A DNA stretch of 37,070 nucleotides, from positions 1 through 37,070 of the forward strand of contig JAJZQU010000004.1 in the NCBI GenBank assembly GCA_021806685.1, given 5' to 3'. The DNA comes from a bacterium (lineage in GTDB: Bacteria > Patescibacteriota > Patescibacteriia > 2-12-FULL-60-25). The notes under the pieces were generated by a model. That model searched no databases. It saw only the letters and a list, made by a program, of their open reading frames with translations, and was not told the DNA's origin. The translations under genes were made by a program, and so were the position numbers. Shown here piece after piece: positions 1 through 8,408 of the stretch. The number at the start of each line of letters is the position of its first letter. The stretch's first letter is position 1.

Positions 1-77
1 TTCCCCCTTTATCAAGGGGGTCACCGGCAAACTCTGTAACAACCCCCTTGTCAAAGGGGGGCAGGGGGGATTTTTGC
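1..77. repeat. Double stem-loop C5TT-N4-AAG5 element inside recJ
   Basis: CCCCCTT-TATC-AAGGGGG (3-20) and CCCCCTT-GTCA-AAGGGGG (43-60), 22 bp apart, read through in frame. Confidence 0.75.
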
Positions 78-394
78 GCCAGCATTTTGATCGTCTCTGC
101 CATAACCACCGAACCAGTAACTCCGTCCGCATCATAATCCCCGTGGATGATGATGTGTTGGCCTTGCTCCAAAGCTGACAATATCCTCTCAACTGCCTTT
201 GGCATTTGGGTAAACAAAAAAGGGTCATGGATACCCTTCTCCCAAGATGGATTTAAAAAAGCTTCAATATCTTCCTGCGAAAAAAAGCCACGCCTGGCCA
301 ACATGTTAGCTGCCACCGGATGCAAGCCTTCGGCCTCTGCGCCAAGCAGTACTGTCTTGTGGTCTGTTTCCATGCACTGCCAGGCTTTAGTCAT
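1..394 (-). CDS. recJ: Single-stranded-DNA-specific exonuclease RecJ, N-terminal part (truncated by window edge)
   Basis: Own translation of minus strand: MTKAWQCMETDHKTVLLGAEAEGLHPVAANMLARRGFFSQEDIEAFLNPSW...IIIHGDYDADGVTGS...; the HGDYDADGVTGS motif is the DHH-family/RecJ signature. Open through position 1. Not in the supplied ORF track. Confidence 0.85.
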   Translation of the reverse strand, partial: MTKAWQCMETDHKTVLLGAEAEGLHPVAANMLARRGFFSQEDIEAFLNPSWEKGIHDPFLFTQMPKAVERILSALEQGQHIIIHGDYDADGVTGSVVMAETIKMLAQKSPLPPFDKGVVTEFAGDPLDKGG

Positions 395-404
395 AGCCAA
401 GCAG

Positions 405-503
405 TTAGAAATTCGCAAAAGGTATAACAACGCCCAAAATCATGGTAACAGCAACAAAAATGACCACGACTCTCCAAATTTTCTTGATGGTTTTTTGGTT
501 CAT
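405..503 (-). CDS. Small single-TM protein (32 aa)
   Basis: Own translation: MNQKTIKKIWRVVVIFVAVTMILGVVIPFANF*; Lys/Arg N-terminus plus one hydrophobic helix, between lepA and recJ on the same strand. Below ORF-track cutoff. Confidence 0.5.
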   Translation of the reverse strand: MNQKTIKKIWRVVVIFVAVTMILGVVIPFANF

Positions 504-505
504 AA

Positions 506-2359
506 TTAATTACGTCTCAAAACTTTAACAAAAGTATCGCTTGGAATCTCCACCCGGCCTTTGCCCATGGACATCATGCGCTCTTTGCCTTTTTTCTGTT
601 TTTTCAAAAGCTTGTCTTTGCGTGTACGGTCACCGCCATAAAGCTTGGCCAGCACATCCTTACGATATGCCGAAAGCTTTTCGCTGGCAATAATCTTACT
701 GCCAATGGCTGCCTGGATCTTGATGACGAACTGCTGGCGCGGCAAAGATTCCTTCAAGGTTTCCACCACGTACTTGCCATAACGATAAGCTTCTGACTCG
801 TGGATCAGCGTGGCAAAGGCGGCCACTTGTTCTTCGGCCACCAAAATATCCAACCGGATGATCTTGGAGGGCCTAAACTCTGCGAATTCGTAATTCAGCG
901 AGGCATAACCGGCCGTGGCGCTCTTAAGCTTGTCGTGGAAGTCAACGATGACCGAGGAAAGCGGCATTTCATAATGCAAAACAGCGCGCTGGGCATCAAA
1001 ATATTCGGTATTCTTGTAAACTCCGCGCCTATCTTGCACCAAAGCCATGACATTACCCAGGTAATCGGAAGGCGTGACAATGTCGACCTTGACCCAAGGC
1101 TCACGCGCTTCTTTAAGATGTGAAGGGTCAGGAAAATCCAAAGGTGATTTGATGACTTTTTCATCCCCGTTGGTCAGCGTCACTTCGTAAGCCACAGACG
1201 GCAAAGTGGCAACGATTTCCATGTCGTGTTCGCGCTCCAACCTTTCTTTGACTATTTCCAAATGCAAGATGCCTAAAAACCCGCAACGGAACCCAAAACC
1301 AAGCGCCGTTGAATGTTCCGGCTCAGATTGCAACGCTGCATCCGAAAGCTTGAGCTTCATCAAAGCGTCGCGCAAATGCTCGTACTCATTCCCCTCGCTT
1401 GGGAAAATGCCGGCGTAAACCATTGGCCTGACTTCGCGGTAGCCTTGCAGAGGTTCGACGTCGAGCATTGAGCGGGATGCATCCAAGGCCTCGCGCGACA
1501 TATTGGCCGTGTCTTTTGGCATGCCCAAAGCTACCGTGTCGCCCACGCGGACTGCTGTAATGTCTTTCAGCCCGGAAACAACGTAACCGATTTCGCCTGA
1601 TTCCAAAAAGCCCGTAGCCTTATATTCAGGTTTGAGGTAACCCACTTCCAATGCCTGGCCTTGGGATTGGGTGGCCAAAAAACGAATAGGGTCATTGGTT
1701 TTAACAATGCCATCGAGCACGCGGATATAGGCTACTACTCCTTTGTACTCGTCGTACTTGGAATCAAAAATCAAGGCCCTAAACGGTTTGCCATGATCAC
1801 CATGCGGCGGAGGGATATCACGCACCAAACGTTCCAATAATTCCGGCACGCCCTCCCCTGTCTTGCCAGAAACGCTCAATATTTCTTCGCGTTTGCATCC
1901 GATCAGCTTCATCAACTCTTCAGCGCGGCGTTCGACTTCCGAGTTAGGGAGGTCGATCTTATTCAGGACAGGAATGATAGTCAGGTCTTGCTCAATGGCC
2001 AAATATAAATTTGCAATGGTTTGTGCCTGCACGCCTTGCGTGGAATCTACGAGCAAAACAGCACCTTCCACGGCTGCCAGCGAGCGCGAAACTTCGTAGT
2101 TAAAATCAACGTGTCCCGGAGTATCAATCAAATTGAGTTGATACTCGACGCCGTCCTTGGCCTTGTAAGACATACGCGCCGGTTGCAGTTTGATGGTAAT
2201 GCCGCGCTCGCGTTCCAAATCCATGGTATCCAAAAGCTGTTCTTTCATCTTCCTTTTCTCGACCGTTCCGGTCAATTCCAAAAGCCGGTCCGACAAAGTC
2301 GACTTGCCGTGGTCTATATGCGCTATGATGCAGAAATTCCGGATCAGTGATTGGTCCAT
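506..2359 (-). CDS. lepA: Elongation factor 4 (LepA)
   Basis: 617 aa; NFCIIAHIDHGKSTLSDRLLELTGTV, DTPGHVDFNYEVSRSLAAVEGAVLLVDSTQGVQAQT, C-terminal KKGKERMMSMGKGRVEIPSDTFVKVL typical of LepA. Confidence 0.98.
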   Translation of the reverse strand: MDQSLIRNFCIIAHIDHGKSTLSDRLLELTGTVEKRKMKEQLLDTMDLERERGITIKLQPARMSYKAKDGVEYQLNLIDTPGHVDFNYEVSRSLAAVEGAVLLVDSTQGVQAQTIANLYLAIEQDLTIIPVLNKIDLPNSEVERRAEELMKLIGCKREEILSVSGKTGEGVPELLERLVRDIPPPHGDHGKPFRALIFDSKYDEYKGVVAYIRVLDGIVKTNDPIRFLATQSQGQALEVGYLKPEYKATGFLESGEIGYVVSGLKDITAVRVGDTVALGMPKDTANMSREALDASRSMLDVEPLQGYREVRPMVYAGIFPSEGNEYEHLRDALMKLKLSDAALQSEPEHSTALGFGFRCGFLGILHLEIVKERLEREHDMEIVATLPSVAYEVTLTNGDEKVIKSPLDFPDPSHLKEAREPWVKVDIVTPSDYLGNVMALVQDRRGVYKNTEYFDAQRAVLHYEMPLSSVIVDFHDKLKSATAGYASLNYEFAEFRPSKIIRLDILVAEEQVAAFATLIHESEAYRYGKYVVETLKESLPRQQFVIKIQAAIGSKIIASEKLSAYRKDVLAKLYGGDRTRKDKLLKKQKKGKERMMSMGKGRVEIPSDTFVKVLRRN

Positions 2360-2442
2360 AAGGTTAGGCTATTCTGCCTTAAATACGCCTAAGAATCAAG
2401 CTCACTGGAGTTACCGCTCTTTCCGTTGATTAAAGAATTCAA

Positions 2443-3087
2443 CTATTTTCCCTTTAATGACTTTTTTAGCTTAAAAACACTTTTGCAATTCCCAGGGTAT
2501 TCATCATCTTCGGTATCTTCTTGTTTAAAATTTTCATCGATACTTTTCAAGAAATCCAAAGAAAGAACCCTTGAACGCTCTTTTTGCTCGTCAAAAGTTT
2601 GTTTTTTGTCAATTTCCGGAAAAATTCTTGGATTCAATTGTGGCCAAATCCTCAATTCACCACCTGGTCGTAAGACCCTTTTAGCTTCATCTATTATCGC
2701 ACTAAGTTTTTCCCTAGAATCGGTAACCGTCGCTGCTCCAGCATGAGAGATGATGATGTCAAATGTTTCGTCCCGAAAGGGAAGCCTACCGGCATCGGCT
2801 TTGAAATACTCCAAACCCCGTGCCCGCCCTTTTTCTACGTGGATATCAAATTTTTCTGGATCATTATCAATGGAAATTACTCTAACACCTTGTATTTTCG
2901 CTTCCTGTGCTATCTCCGCCCCTCCAGCTCCAATATCCAACGTCAGCTTATCTCGCATTGCATCCATTCTCAATCCAAGACGCTTTAGAGCAAATTGTGC
3001 ATATGTTTCCTGCGATTCTTCTCCTTCCACTTTCACAGGCAAGTCTTCGTCGTAAGTAAACATTGATTCAGGTCTTCCTATGGGCAT
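2443..3087 (-). CDS. Class I SAM-dependent methyltransferase
   Basis: LTLDIGAGGAEIAQEAKIQGVRVISIDNDPEK motif I/II and RPGGELRIW; start may be the ATG at 3063 (MFTYDEDLPVK, upstream AGGAAG). Confidence 0.8.
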   Translation of the reverse strand: MPIGRPESMFTYDEDLPVKVEGEESQETYAQFALKRLGLRMDAMRDKLTLDIGAGGAEIAQEAKIQGVRVISIDNDPEKFDIHVEKGRARGLEYFKADAGRLPFRDETFDIIISHAGAATVTDSREKLSAIIDEAKRVLRPGGELRIWPQLNPRIFPEIDKKQTFDEQKERSRVLSLDFLKSIDENFKQEDTEDDEYPGNCKSVFKLKKSLKGK

Positions 3088-3161
3088 AATTTTAGTAAAA
3101 TATTTGACGTTATCCTAACTCGATTGAAGTGAGTCTTGCAACCATTCAACATTTTCTGACA

Positions 3162-3584
3162 TCAAAGCGAATCAACAATATCCTCAAAACTCTCAAACCT
3201 GATGATTGGATCAAACTTAAACTGTTGGTTAGCTGGGTTTTCGCTATAAAAAGCCTCGGTAAAAGGAATGGACAAAGACTTGTGGATGGCCATAATTGTT
3301 GGTTTGCCCATACCGGCAAACAATCCCACGTCGAAACCTCGGCCTTCGCTGGGATCTTCTGACGTATAGACACATAGTGCTGCATCGCAGTCCTTAACCA
3401 TCCTGTACTGAGCTTGAAGAACTTCTGTCTTGGGTTGCGACTGCCAATCCCAGTTTTGGATATCCTCAACCATAGTCACTACTTCGTGGCCTTTTAACTC
3501 AAGCAGACTCCTCAATTTAGTTAGTTGATTTTTAAGTTCATCCAAATCAGCTCCTCTGAATTTATAGGCCAGCCAAAACTTCAT
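3162..3584 (-). CDS. Nucleoside 2-deoxyribosyltransferase-like / Rossmannoid protein
   Basis: 140 aa; N-terminal MKFWLAYKFRG and SEGRGFDVGLFAGMGKPTIMA resemble deoxyribosyltransferase-like proteins (S-G/E-G..xEhGhA...GKPhhhh). Tentative. Confidence 0.45.
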   Translation of the reverse strand: MKFWLAYKFRGADLDELKNQLTKLRSLLELKGHEVVTMVEDIQNWDWQSQPKTEVLQAQYRMVKDCDAALCVYTSEDPSEGRGFDVGLFAGMGKPTIMAIHKSLSIPFTEAFYSENPANQQFKFDPIIRFESFEDIVDSL

Positions 3585-3586
3585 AG

Positions 3587-4654
3587 CTACGCCGACGGAC
3601 CAGCGGCACGCGGTGTGGTAGTTGGAGTGACTTCAAGCAGGTTGATTGACCTCAAGGGCGGTTGAAATTTTATAATTGTTGAAGAGCTGGCCATGTACAA
3701 CTGCTCTGCCCGTAACAACTCCGGCTGTTTTTCTTGCATCCACAGAATTGACCCAAGCCAGCGCTTCATCTGTTCCGGCGTTAAACCTGTATTCCAATAG
3801 TCATCCCAGGCCACCGGTACGCTCCACCTGAACGGGTTTTCCGGGCGCTTGAGCTCTATCGGGTCGATCTTATTGATGCCAAAGATATATCCAGGTTGTT
3901 TGCGTTCAGTCGCGCTTAAGCTGCGGATGTTTTTAAGCATCAAGGCGCGCATGTCAGTTATCTTATCGATGGATGCAGGATCAAGGCGCAGCCCGCTGCC
4001 AGCTGCCAATAAAACTGATTCTGAAACAGTATTACCCGTATTGAGCGCGGTCTGGGTCACAACTTCCACCTGGTGGTCAGCGACAGTCACATCTACTTCC
4101 TTGCCAACATATTGCACGCCAAAACCAGTGCCGCGGACAGTAGCTACTACATTGCTGGCATCAACTGACATGGCTTCGTCCGGGCCAAGCAACCTTTCCA
4201 AACGCGTCCAAATCTTACCTGCCTTCAATATTATTTTTATGCCTACGCCGCCTTCTTTTGGTTCACCGTTTGGCCCAAGCGTTACCTGCGTGCCTTGTTC
4301 CAAAACCGACATGCCTGCATCCGGATATAAGAGACGCGCTTCGCCAGACACGACCTGAATTTGGTCAGCGTAATACAACTCCATATTAGGCACTCCCTGC
4401 CTCTGTTCTACGCCGCGGGTAACTGTGATCTTAGCGTCTTTAGTCATCAAAAGATAGGCCAAGGGTTGCGGTTGGGCGGGTACTATTTCATCGGTTGATG
4501 TCGCAACGCCGGACGTACTCGTCGCCTCCGCCTGTTGTTGGACGTTTGACGTGTCACGTGTCACGTTTGATGCTGGCTTGTTGCACCCCCACCCGAAAAA
4601 AGATATCCCCGCAAGACTGACTGTCAGCGCGAGATAAGTAATGGATTTTTTCAT
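3587..4654 (-). CDS. Lipoprotein with FecR-like domain
   Basis: Lipobox ..ISFFGWGC; central YYADQIQVVSGEARLLYPDAGMSVLEQGTQVTLG.. GKIWTRL...VVATVRGTGFGV typical of FecR-domain proteins. Confidence 0.7.
   Translation of the reverse strand: MKKSITYLALTVSLAGISFFGWGCNKPASNVTRDTSNVQQQAEATSTSGVATSTDEIVPAQPQPLAYLLMTKDAKITVTRGVEQRQGVPNMELYYADQIQVVSGEARLLYPDAGMSVLEQGTQVTLGPNGEPKEGGVGIKIILKAGKIWTRLERLLGPDEAMSVDASNVVATVRGTGFGVQYVGKEVDVTVADHQVEVVTQTALNTGNTVSESVLLAAGSGLRLDPASIDKITDMRALMLKNIRSLSATERKQPGYIFGINKIDPIELKRPENPFRWSVPVAWDDYWNTGLTPEQMKRWLGSILWMQEKQPELLRAEQLYMASSSTIIKFQPPLRSINLLEVTPTTTPRAAGPSA
4542..4569. repeat. Heptamer tandem repeat ACGTTTG ACGTGTC ACGTGTC ACGTTTG
   Basis: Four 7-bp units in the mature N-terminus of the FecR-like lipoprotein. 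Confidence 0.85.
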
Positions 4655-4668
4655 ACTGTTATATGATA

Positions 4669-6291
4669 TCAGATTGAAGCTTTTTCCGCTCCTTCCTCGA
4701 TCTTGGCCTGGCGATAAAGTTTGAGTTTGATGGTATGTATGAAGTCATTCAGCTCTTCGATACGCAACAACCGCGCGACGGCGTAGAATGCCCCACAACC
4801 AACAACAATCGCTGCACCGGCTTGCAAGGCAACCTGCCAAAAAGTCCTAAGCGGGAAAAGAGTGCCCAAAGCCTGGCGAGCAACCCAGCCAAAACCAAAA
4901 AGTGCAATCGAAGCCAAGATGATCTTGGTCAGTGATTTGCCGACGTCCTTGCTGTCCAAATGGCCGAACTTGCCGCGCAGTAAATACCAAAGGAGTAGGA
5001 ACTGCGCAAAAGCATCAATTGAAAAGGCCGTTGCCAAGCCAACTACTCCCAACGGCTTGCGCAACAAATAGGCTAGGCCAGCGTTGGCTGCCAAAGAAAC
5101 AAGGCTCACATAAAACGGCGTCTTGGTGTCTTGCAAGGCATAAAAAACGCGGGCTGCCAGCGGAATCATAGCTTGGGCAATCAGCGAGAGGACAAAAATC
5201 GCCAAAACATCTGACGTGCGGATAGTAGCTTCCCAGTCAAAAGCGCCTGCGCCTAAAACCAAACGCACGATTTGGGCGCGCAATAACAGCATCAAGGCAG
5301 TGCACGGCACGATGAAAAACAAAATCTTACGGGTAGTGGCCAAGAATGCCTGTCTAAGACCTTCCATATCTTTATTGGCCGCCAATTGCGAAAATGATGG
5401 GAAGGCCGCAACGGCGAACGAAATGCCGATAAGCCCAATCGGAACATATTGTAAGTTATTGGCCAAATTAAAAACCGAGATGGAGCCTGACTCAAGCGAT
5501 GACGCAAAAACCAATAAAGCTACCAGGTTGACTTGTTGCGCTGCCAGGCCGGCAATGCGCGGTACCATAAGTTTTAAGATTTGGAGCACGCCGGGGTCTT
5601 TAAAACTCGGCGGCAGGATGCGCCTAAAACCCATGGGCAAAGCCACCAGGGCCTGGACCAAAAAATGCAAACCAGCTCCCAGGACAACGCCATAAGCCAC
5701 GCCCGCGATACCAAAAGAAGGAGTGAAGCCGATGATGCCAATGATTATGCCGACATTATAAAGCACTGGCGCTAGCGAGAATGCGATGAACCGCCTCGTG
5801 GCCTGCAAAACTCCTCCCATGACAGCCGAAAGGCCCAACGTAAAAGTCGAGATGAGCAGGATGCGCGAAAGGGTGATGGTAGTGGCCAGTTTATCTCCAA
5901 CAAAACCAGGCACTGTCCAAGGCACGACTTTGTCTGCAAAAATCGCCAAGACTAAACACACAATGCCAAGTATCAAGGCAATGGTCGTAAAAACTTTTTC
6001 TGCCAACTTCCAAGCTTCAGTATGTCCCTTCTTCTCAAGATATTCCGTAAAAACCGGAATAAAACCTGCGGACAAGGCTCCCAGCACAATTAACTGGTAG
6101 AAGAGGTCGGGCAAACGGAAGGCTGCATAATAAGCATCCAACATGTCGCCCGCGCCAAAATGTCCGGCCAATAACCTGTCACGCAATAAGCCGACGACAC
6201 GCGATGCGAGCGATGCAAAGCCAATCAAAAAAGCCGCCGCTGTCACGTTTGAAGTCTCTTTTTGCCAAAATTTTGTTATGAAGTTGAACAT
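4669..6291 (-). CDS. murJ: Lipid II flippase MurJ (MviN)
   Basis: SLASRVVGLLRDRLLAGHFGAGDMLDAYYAAFRLPDLFYQLIVLGALSAGFIPVF; multi-TM. Start moved to ATG 6291 (AAAGGATG context) from the ORF-track TTG at 6315, which lies in an AT repeat. Confidence 0.95.
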   Translation of the reverse strand: MFNFITKFWQKETSNVTAAAFLIGFASLASRVVGLLRDRLLAGHFGAGDMLDAYYAAFRLPDLFYQLIVLGALSAGFIPVFTEYLEKKGHTEAWKLAEKVFTTIALILGIVCLVLAIFADKVVPWTVPGFVGDKLATTITLSRILLISTFTLGLSAVMGGVLQATRRFIAFSLAPVLYNVGIIIGIIGFTPSFGIAGVAYGVVLGAGLHFLVQALVALPMGFRRILPPSFKDPGVLQILKLMVPRIAGLAAQQVNLVALLVFASSLESGSISVFNLANNLQYVPIGLIGISFAVAAFPSFSQLAANKDMEGLRQAFLATTRKILFFIVPCTALMLLLRAQIVRLVLGAGAFDWEATIRTSDVLAIFVLSLIAQAMIPLAARVFYALQDTKTPFYVSLVSLAANAGLAYLLRKPLGVVGLATAFSIDAFAQFLLLWYLLRGKFGHLDSKDVGKSLTKIILASIALFGFGWVARQALGTLFPLRTFWQVALQAGAAIVVGCGAFYAVARLLRIEELNDFIHTIKLKLYRQAKIEEGAEKASI

Positions 6292-6299
6292 CCTTTTGC

Positions 6300-6327
6300 A
6301 ATTAACAATTAACAAATAACAAATTAA
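6300..6327. repeat. Heptamer tandem repeat AATTAAC AATTAAC AAATAAC AAATTAA
   Basis: Four 7-bp units directly upstream of murJ. Confidence 0.75.
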
Positions 6328-6386
6328 TAATTCTTCTAATTTTGGCTATTGAACGTTAATCAAAAATTGTTAATTATTAATTTTAA

Positions 6387-7112
6387 TTATTCATTCTTAA
6401 ACGCGTCCCCTCCCATATCATATCCTCCCTTGGGTAGTTCTTTAAAAGACCCTCCTGTCATCATGCGCAATTCAGCCATGGCATATTTTATCGCAATGCC
6501 CAACCGGCCATCTTTCTCGAGCCGCCTGACAGAAACCGCAATGGGATAAGAACGTAAAATACGGAAACGGTAACCGGCTTTTTCCGCCCGTTGGACATAA
6601 TCATGGTCTTCGGCAAAAACAACTGTTTCGTCAAACCCGCCGATTTCCTCATGCACATGCTTTTTGACAAAGATACAAAAGCCCGGGGCATGCTGCCAAA
6701 CCCTTTCCGTAGCAATGGCATAAGCGTTATAGACCTCATGCAGTGCATGGTCTATCGGATTACGCGTCAAAGGCTTAACTTTAACCGTAGCAACGCAAGC
6801 ACCCTTACGTTTCATCTCATCCAAATTTGCCTGCAAAAATTTCGGGCTGACTAGCAGGACATCGGCATCTAAAAATAAAATTACATGCCCTATAGCAACT
6901 TCAGCTCCCCTGTTCCGCCCAGGTCCCGGCATGCCGCCTCCAACAAGCTTGGCGCCAAAGGATTGTGCAATTTCCCTGGTCTTGTCAGTCGAGTTAGCAT
7001 CGGCCACGATAACTTCGTAATCAGTAAAAGTTTGCGCCTTAATGCTAGCCAACAGTTTTGGTAAATTCACTTCTTCATTTTTCGTCGGTATGACGATCGA
7101 GAGAAACGGCAT
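6387..7112 (-). CDS. Family 2 glycosyltransferase
   Basis: MPFLSIVIPTKNEEVNLPKLLASIKAQTFTDYEVIVADANSTDKT...FLDADVLL. Confidence 0.92.
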   Translation of the reverse strand: MPFLSIVIPTKNEEVNLPKLLASIKAQTFTDYEVIVADANSTDKTREIAQSFGAKLVGGGMPGPGRNRGAEVAIGHVILFLDADVLLVSPKFLQANLDEMKRKGACVATVKVKPLTRNPIDHALHEVYNAYAIATERVWQHAPGFCIFVKKHVHEEIGGFDETVVFAEDHDYVQRAEKAGYRFRILRSYPIAVSVRRLEKDGRLGIAIKYAMAELRMMTGGSFKELPKGGYDMGGDAFKNE

Positions 7113-7118
7113 GAAATC

Positions 7119-7586
7119 CTACAATTGTTTTAATTTTAACATAAGTGCATAACAGGCGATACCGGCAGCCACAGATACGTTCAATGATTCCTTAACGCCT
7201 TCCTGCTGGATAAAAACCAGCTCATCACATTGCTCACGCAAATATGGGGTAATGCCCTCAACCTCATTGCCTAACAACAACGCCAACTTATCTTTTGAGG
7301 GTTTGTATCGATCTAGCGCTTGAGCTTTATCGTCAAGCTCTAATCCGACGATGCTAAAGCCCTGAGCTTTGAGTTTTGGCAACAATTCTTCGATATTTAC
7401 CACCTTTTCAAAAGCAACTGATTTTTCTGCACCCAAAGCAGTCTTCTTGACCTTGGCATGGTCAGGCCCGGGCGTGTAACCAGTGAGCCAAAGCTTGGTT
7501 ACGCCTAAAGAGTCGCAGGTCCTAAAAAGCGCGCCAACGTTCTCTGTTGAGCGGATATTATGGGCTATCAGATGTAACTCTTTCAT
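7119..7586 (-). CDS. SpoU/TrmH-family RNA methyltransferase
   Basis: AHNIRSTENVGALFRTCDSLGVTKLWLTGYTP..., LALLLGNEVEGI, ESLNVSVAAGIACYAL: SPOUT motifs. Confidence 0.92.
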   Translation of the reverse strand: MKELHLIAHNIRSTENVGALFRTCDSLGVTKLWLTGYTPGPDHAKVKKTALGAEKSVAFEKVVNIEELLPKLKAQGFSIVGLELDDKAQALDRYKPSKDKLALLLGNEVEGITPYLREQCDELVFIQQEGVKESLNVSVAAGIACYALMLKLKQL

Positions 7587-7645
7587 GTGTCCATATGCTA
7601 GTTCTTCGTAGGATTATTGACAATCGGTTGAAATTGGACTAAGAC
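7584..7645. promoter_or_regulatory. Divergent overlapping promoters (trmH-like gene on -, hypothetical 7693 on +)
   Basis: Minus: TTGTCA (7618-7623) -17 bp- TAGCAT (7595-7600), ATG at 7586. Plus: TTGACA (7617-7622) -17 bp- TAAGAC (7640-7645). The two -35 hexamers share TTGACAA. Confidence 0.5.
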
Positions 7646-7692
7646 TGTTAGGCTCAATCATGGGGATTGGGCAAAAAAACCAAGGAGGCAAC

Positions 7693-8325
7693 GTGCAAAC
7701 TACAAAAGCACGCCTTACGCTGTTCCCGCACGGGCCTTCGTCACCGGAGACCCAAGAAAAACTCCGAGAGCTGCTCTTTCATTGCGGCGCCGATCTGAAC
7801 CGCATCATAGATCCGCACCTTCACACCCTCGATAGGTTCGTCAAATTCGTGTCCCGTTCCCGTTTCGATGATTTGGCTGATGAGGAAGGCGCTTCCGCTC
7901 CCATCATGGTCCTGACCAAGACAGAACCAGTCCTTCACAGGGTAGTCTTGGACACCTCTTTCCTCGTCAGGGATTTGCCAGTCACGGCTAAGTCGCTCTG
8001 GGTCGTCTACTTCACCGAGAAGGTTAAGGAACCGTTCTTCGAAGACGAGCTGCGTTCCCTGGGGGAATTCAGTCAAGCTTTGGATGACGAAATACCCTTG
8101 CTAGACCAGGCCCTGATCTGGAAAGACAAGAGGACCCAGCGCAGGTATTTGATCCTGACTCCGGACACGGCAAAAATGAACAGGGTAGAGGAGCGGGTCC
8201 GCTTGCTCGCCCTACCGCAACCCGCGGTCCCCCGCCTCAGAACAGGATTGTCCTCTACCACCCTGAGGACTGTCTACCCTGAGGAAATGATGGAGGAAGC
8301 CCGCGGCCGCGACTCAAAGCCCTGA
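7693..8325 (+). CDS. Hypothetical protein
   Basis: GTG start preceded by AAGGAGG (7682-7688); protein VQTTKARLTLFPHGPSSPETQEKL...; stop lies inside a terminator stem. Family not recognised. Confidence 0.75.
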   Translation: MQTTKARLTLFPHGPSSPETQEKLRELLFHCGADLNRIIDPHLHTLDRFVKFVSRSRFDDLADEEGASAPIMVLTKTEPVLHRVVLDTSFLVRDLPVTAKSLWVVYFTEKVKEPFFEDELRSLGEFSQALDDEIPLLDQALIWKDKRTQRRYLILTPDTAKMNRVEERVRLLALPQPAVPRLRTGLSSTTLRTVYPEEMMEEARGRDSKP

Positions 8326-8354
8326 ACCAACCGGTTCCGGGCTAATTTTTTTTG
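8318..8354 (+). terminator. Intrinsic terminator for 7693..8325
   Basis: AGCCCTGAACC-AACC-GGTTCCGGGCT then AATTTTTTTT. Confidence 0.75.
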
Positions 8355-8382
8355 TAAAAAAATAGGCACGATAGTTCGTGCC
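8353..8382 (-). terminator. Intrinsic terminator for 8409..9578
   Basis: Minus strand GGCACGA-ACTA-TCGTGCC followed by TATTTTTTT. Confidence 0.75.
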
Positions 8383-8408
8383 CGCCGACATTGCATCGGG
8401 AGTGGGGA

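Noticed and set aside
5216-5695. 159-aa plus ORF antisense to murJ
   Set aside because: Lys/Arg/Thr-rich shadow ORF opposite a well-supported membrane protein gene.
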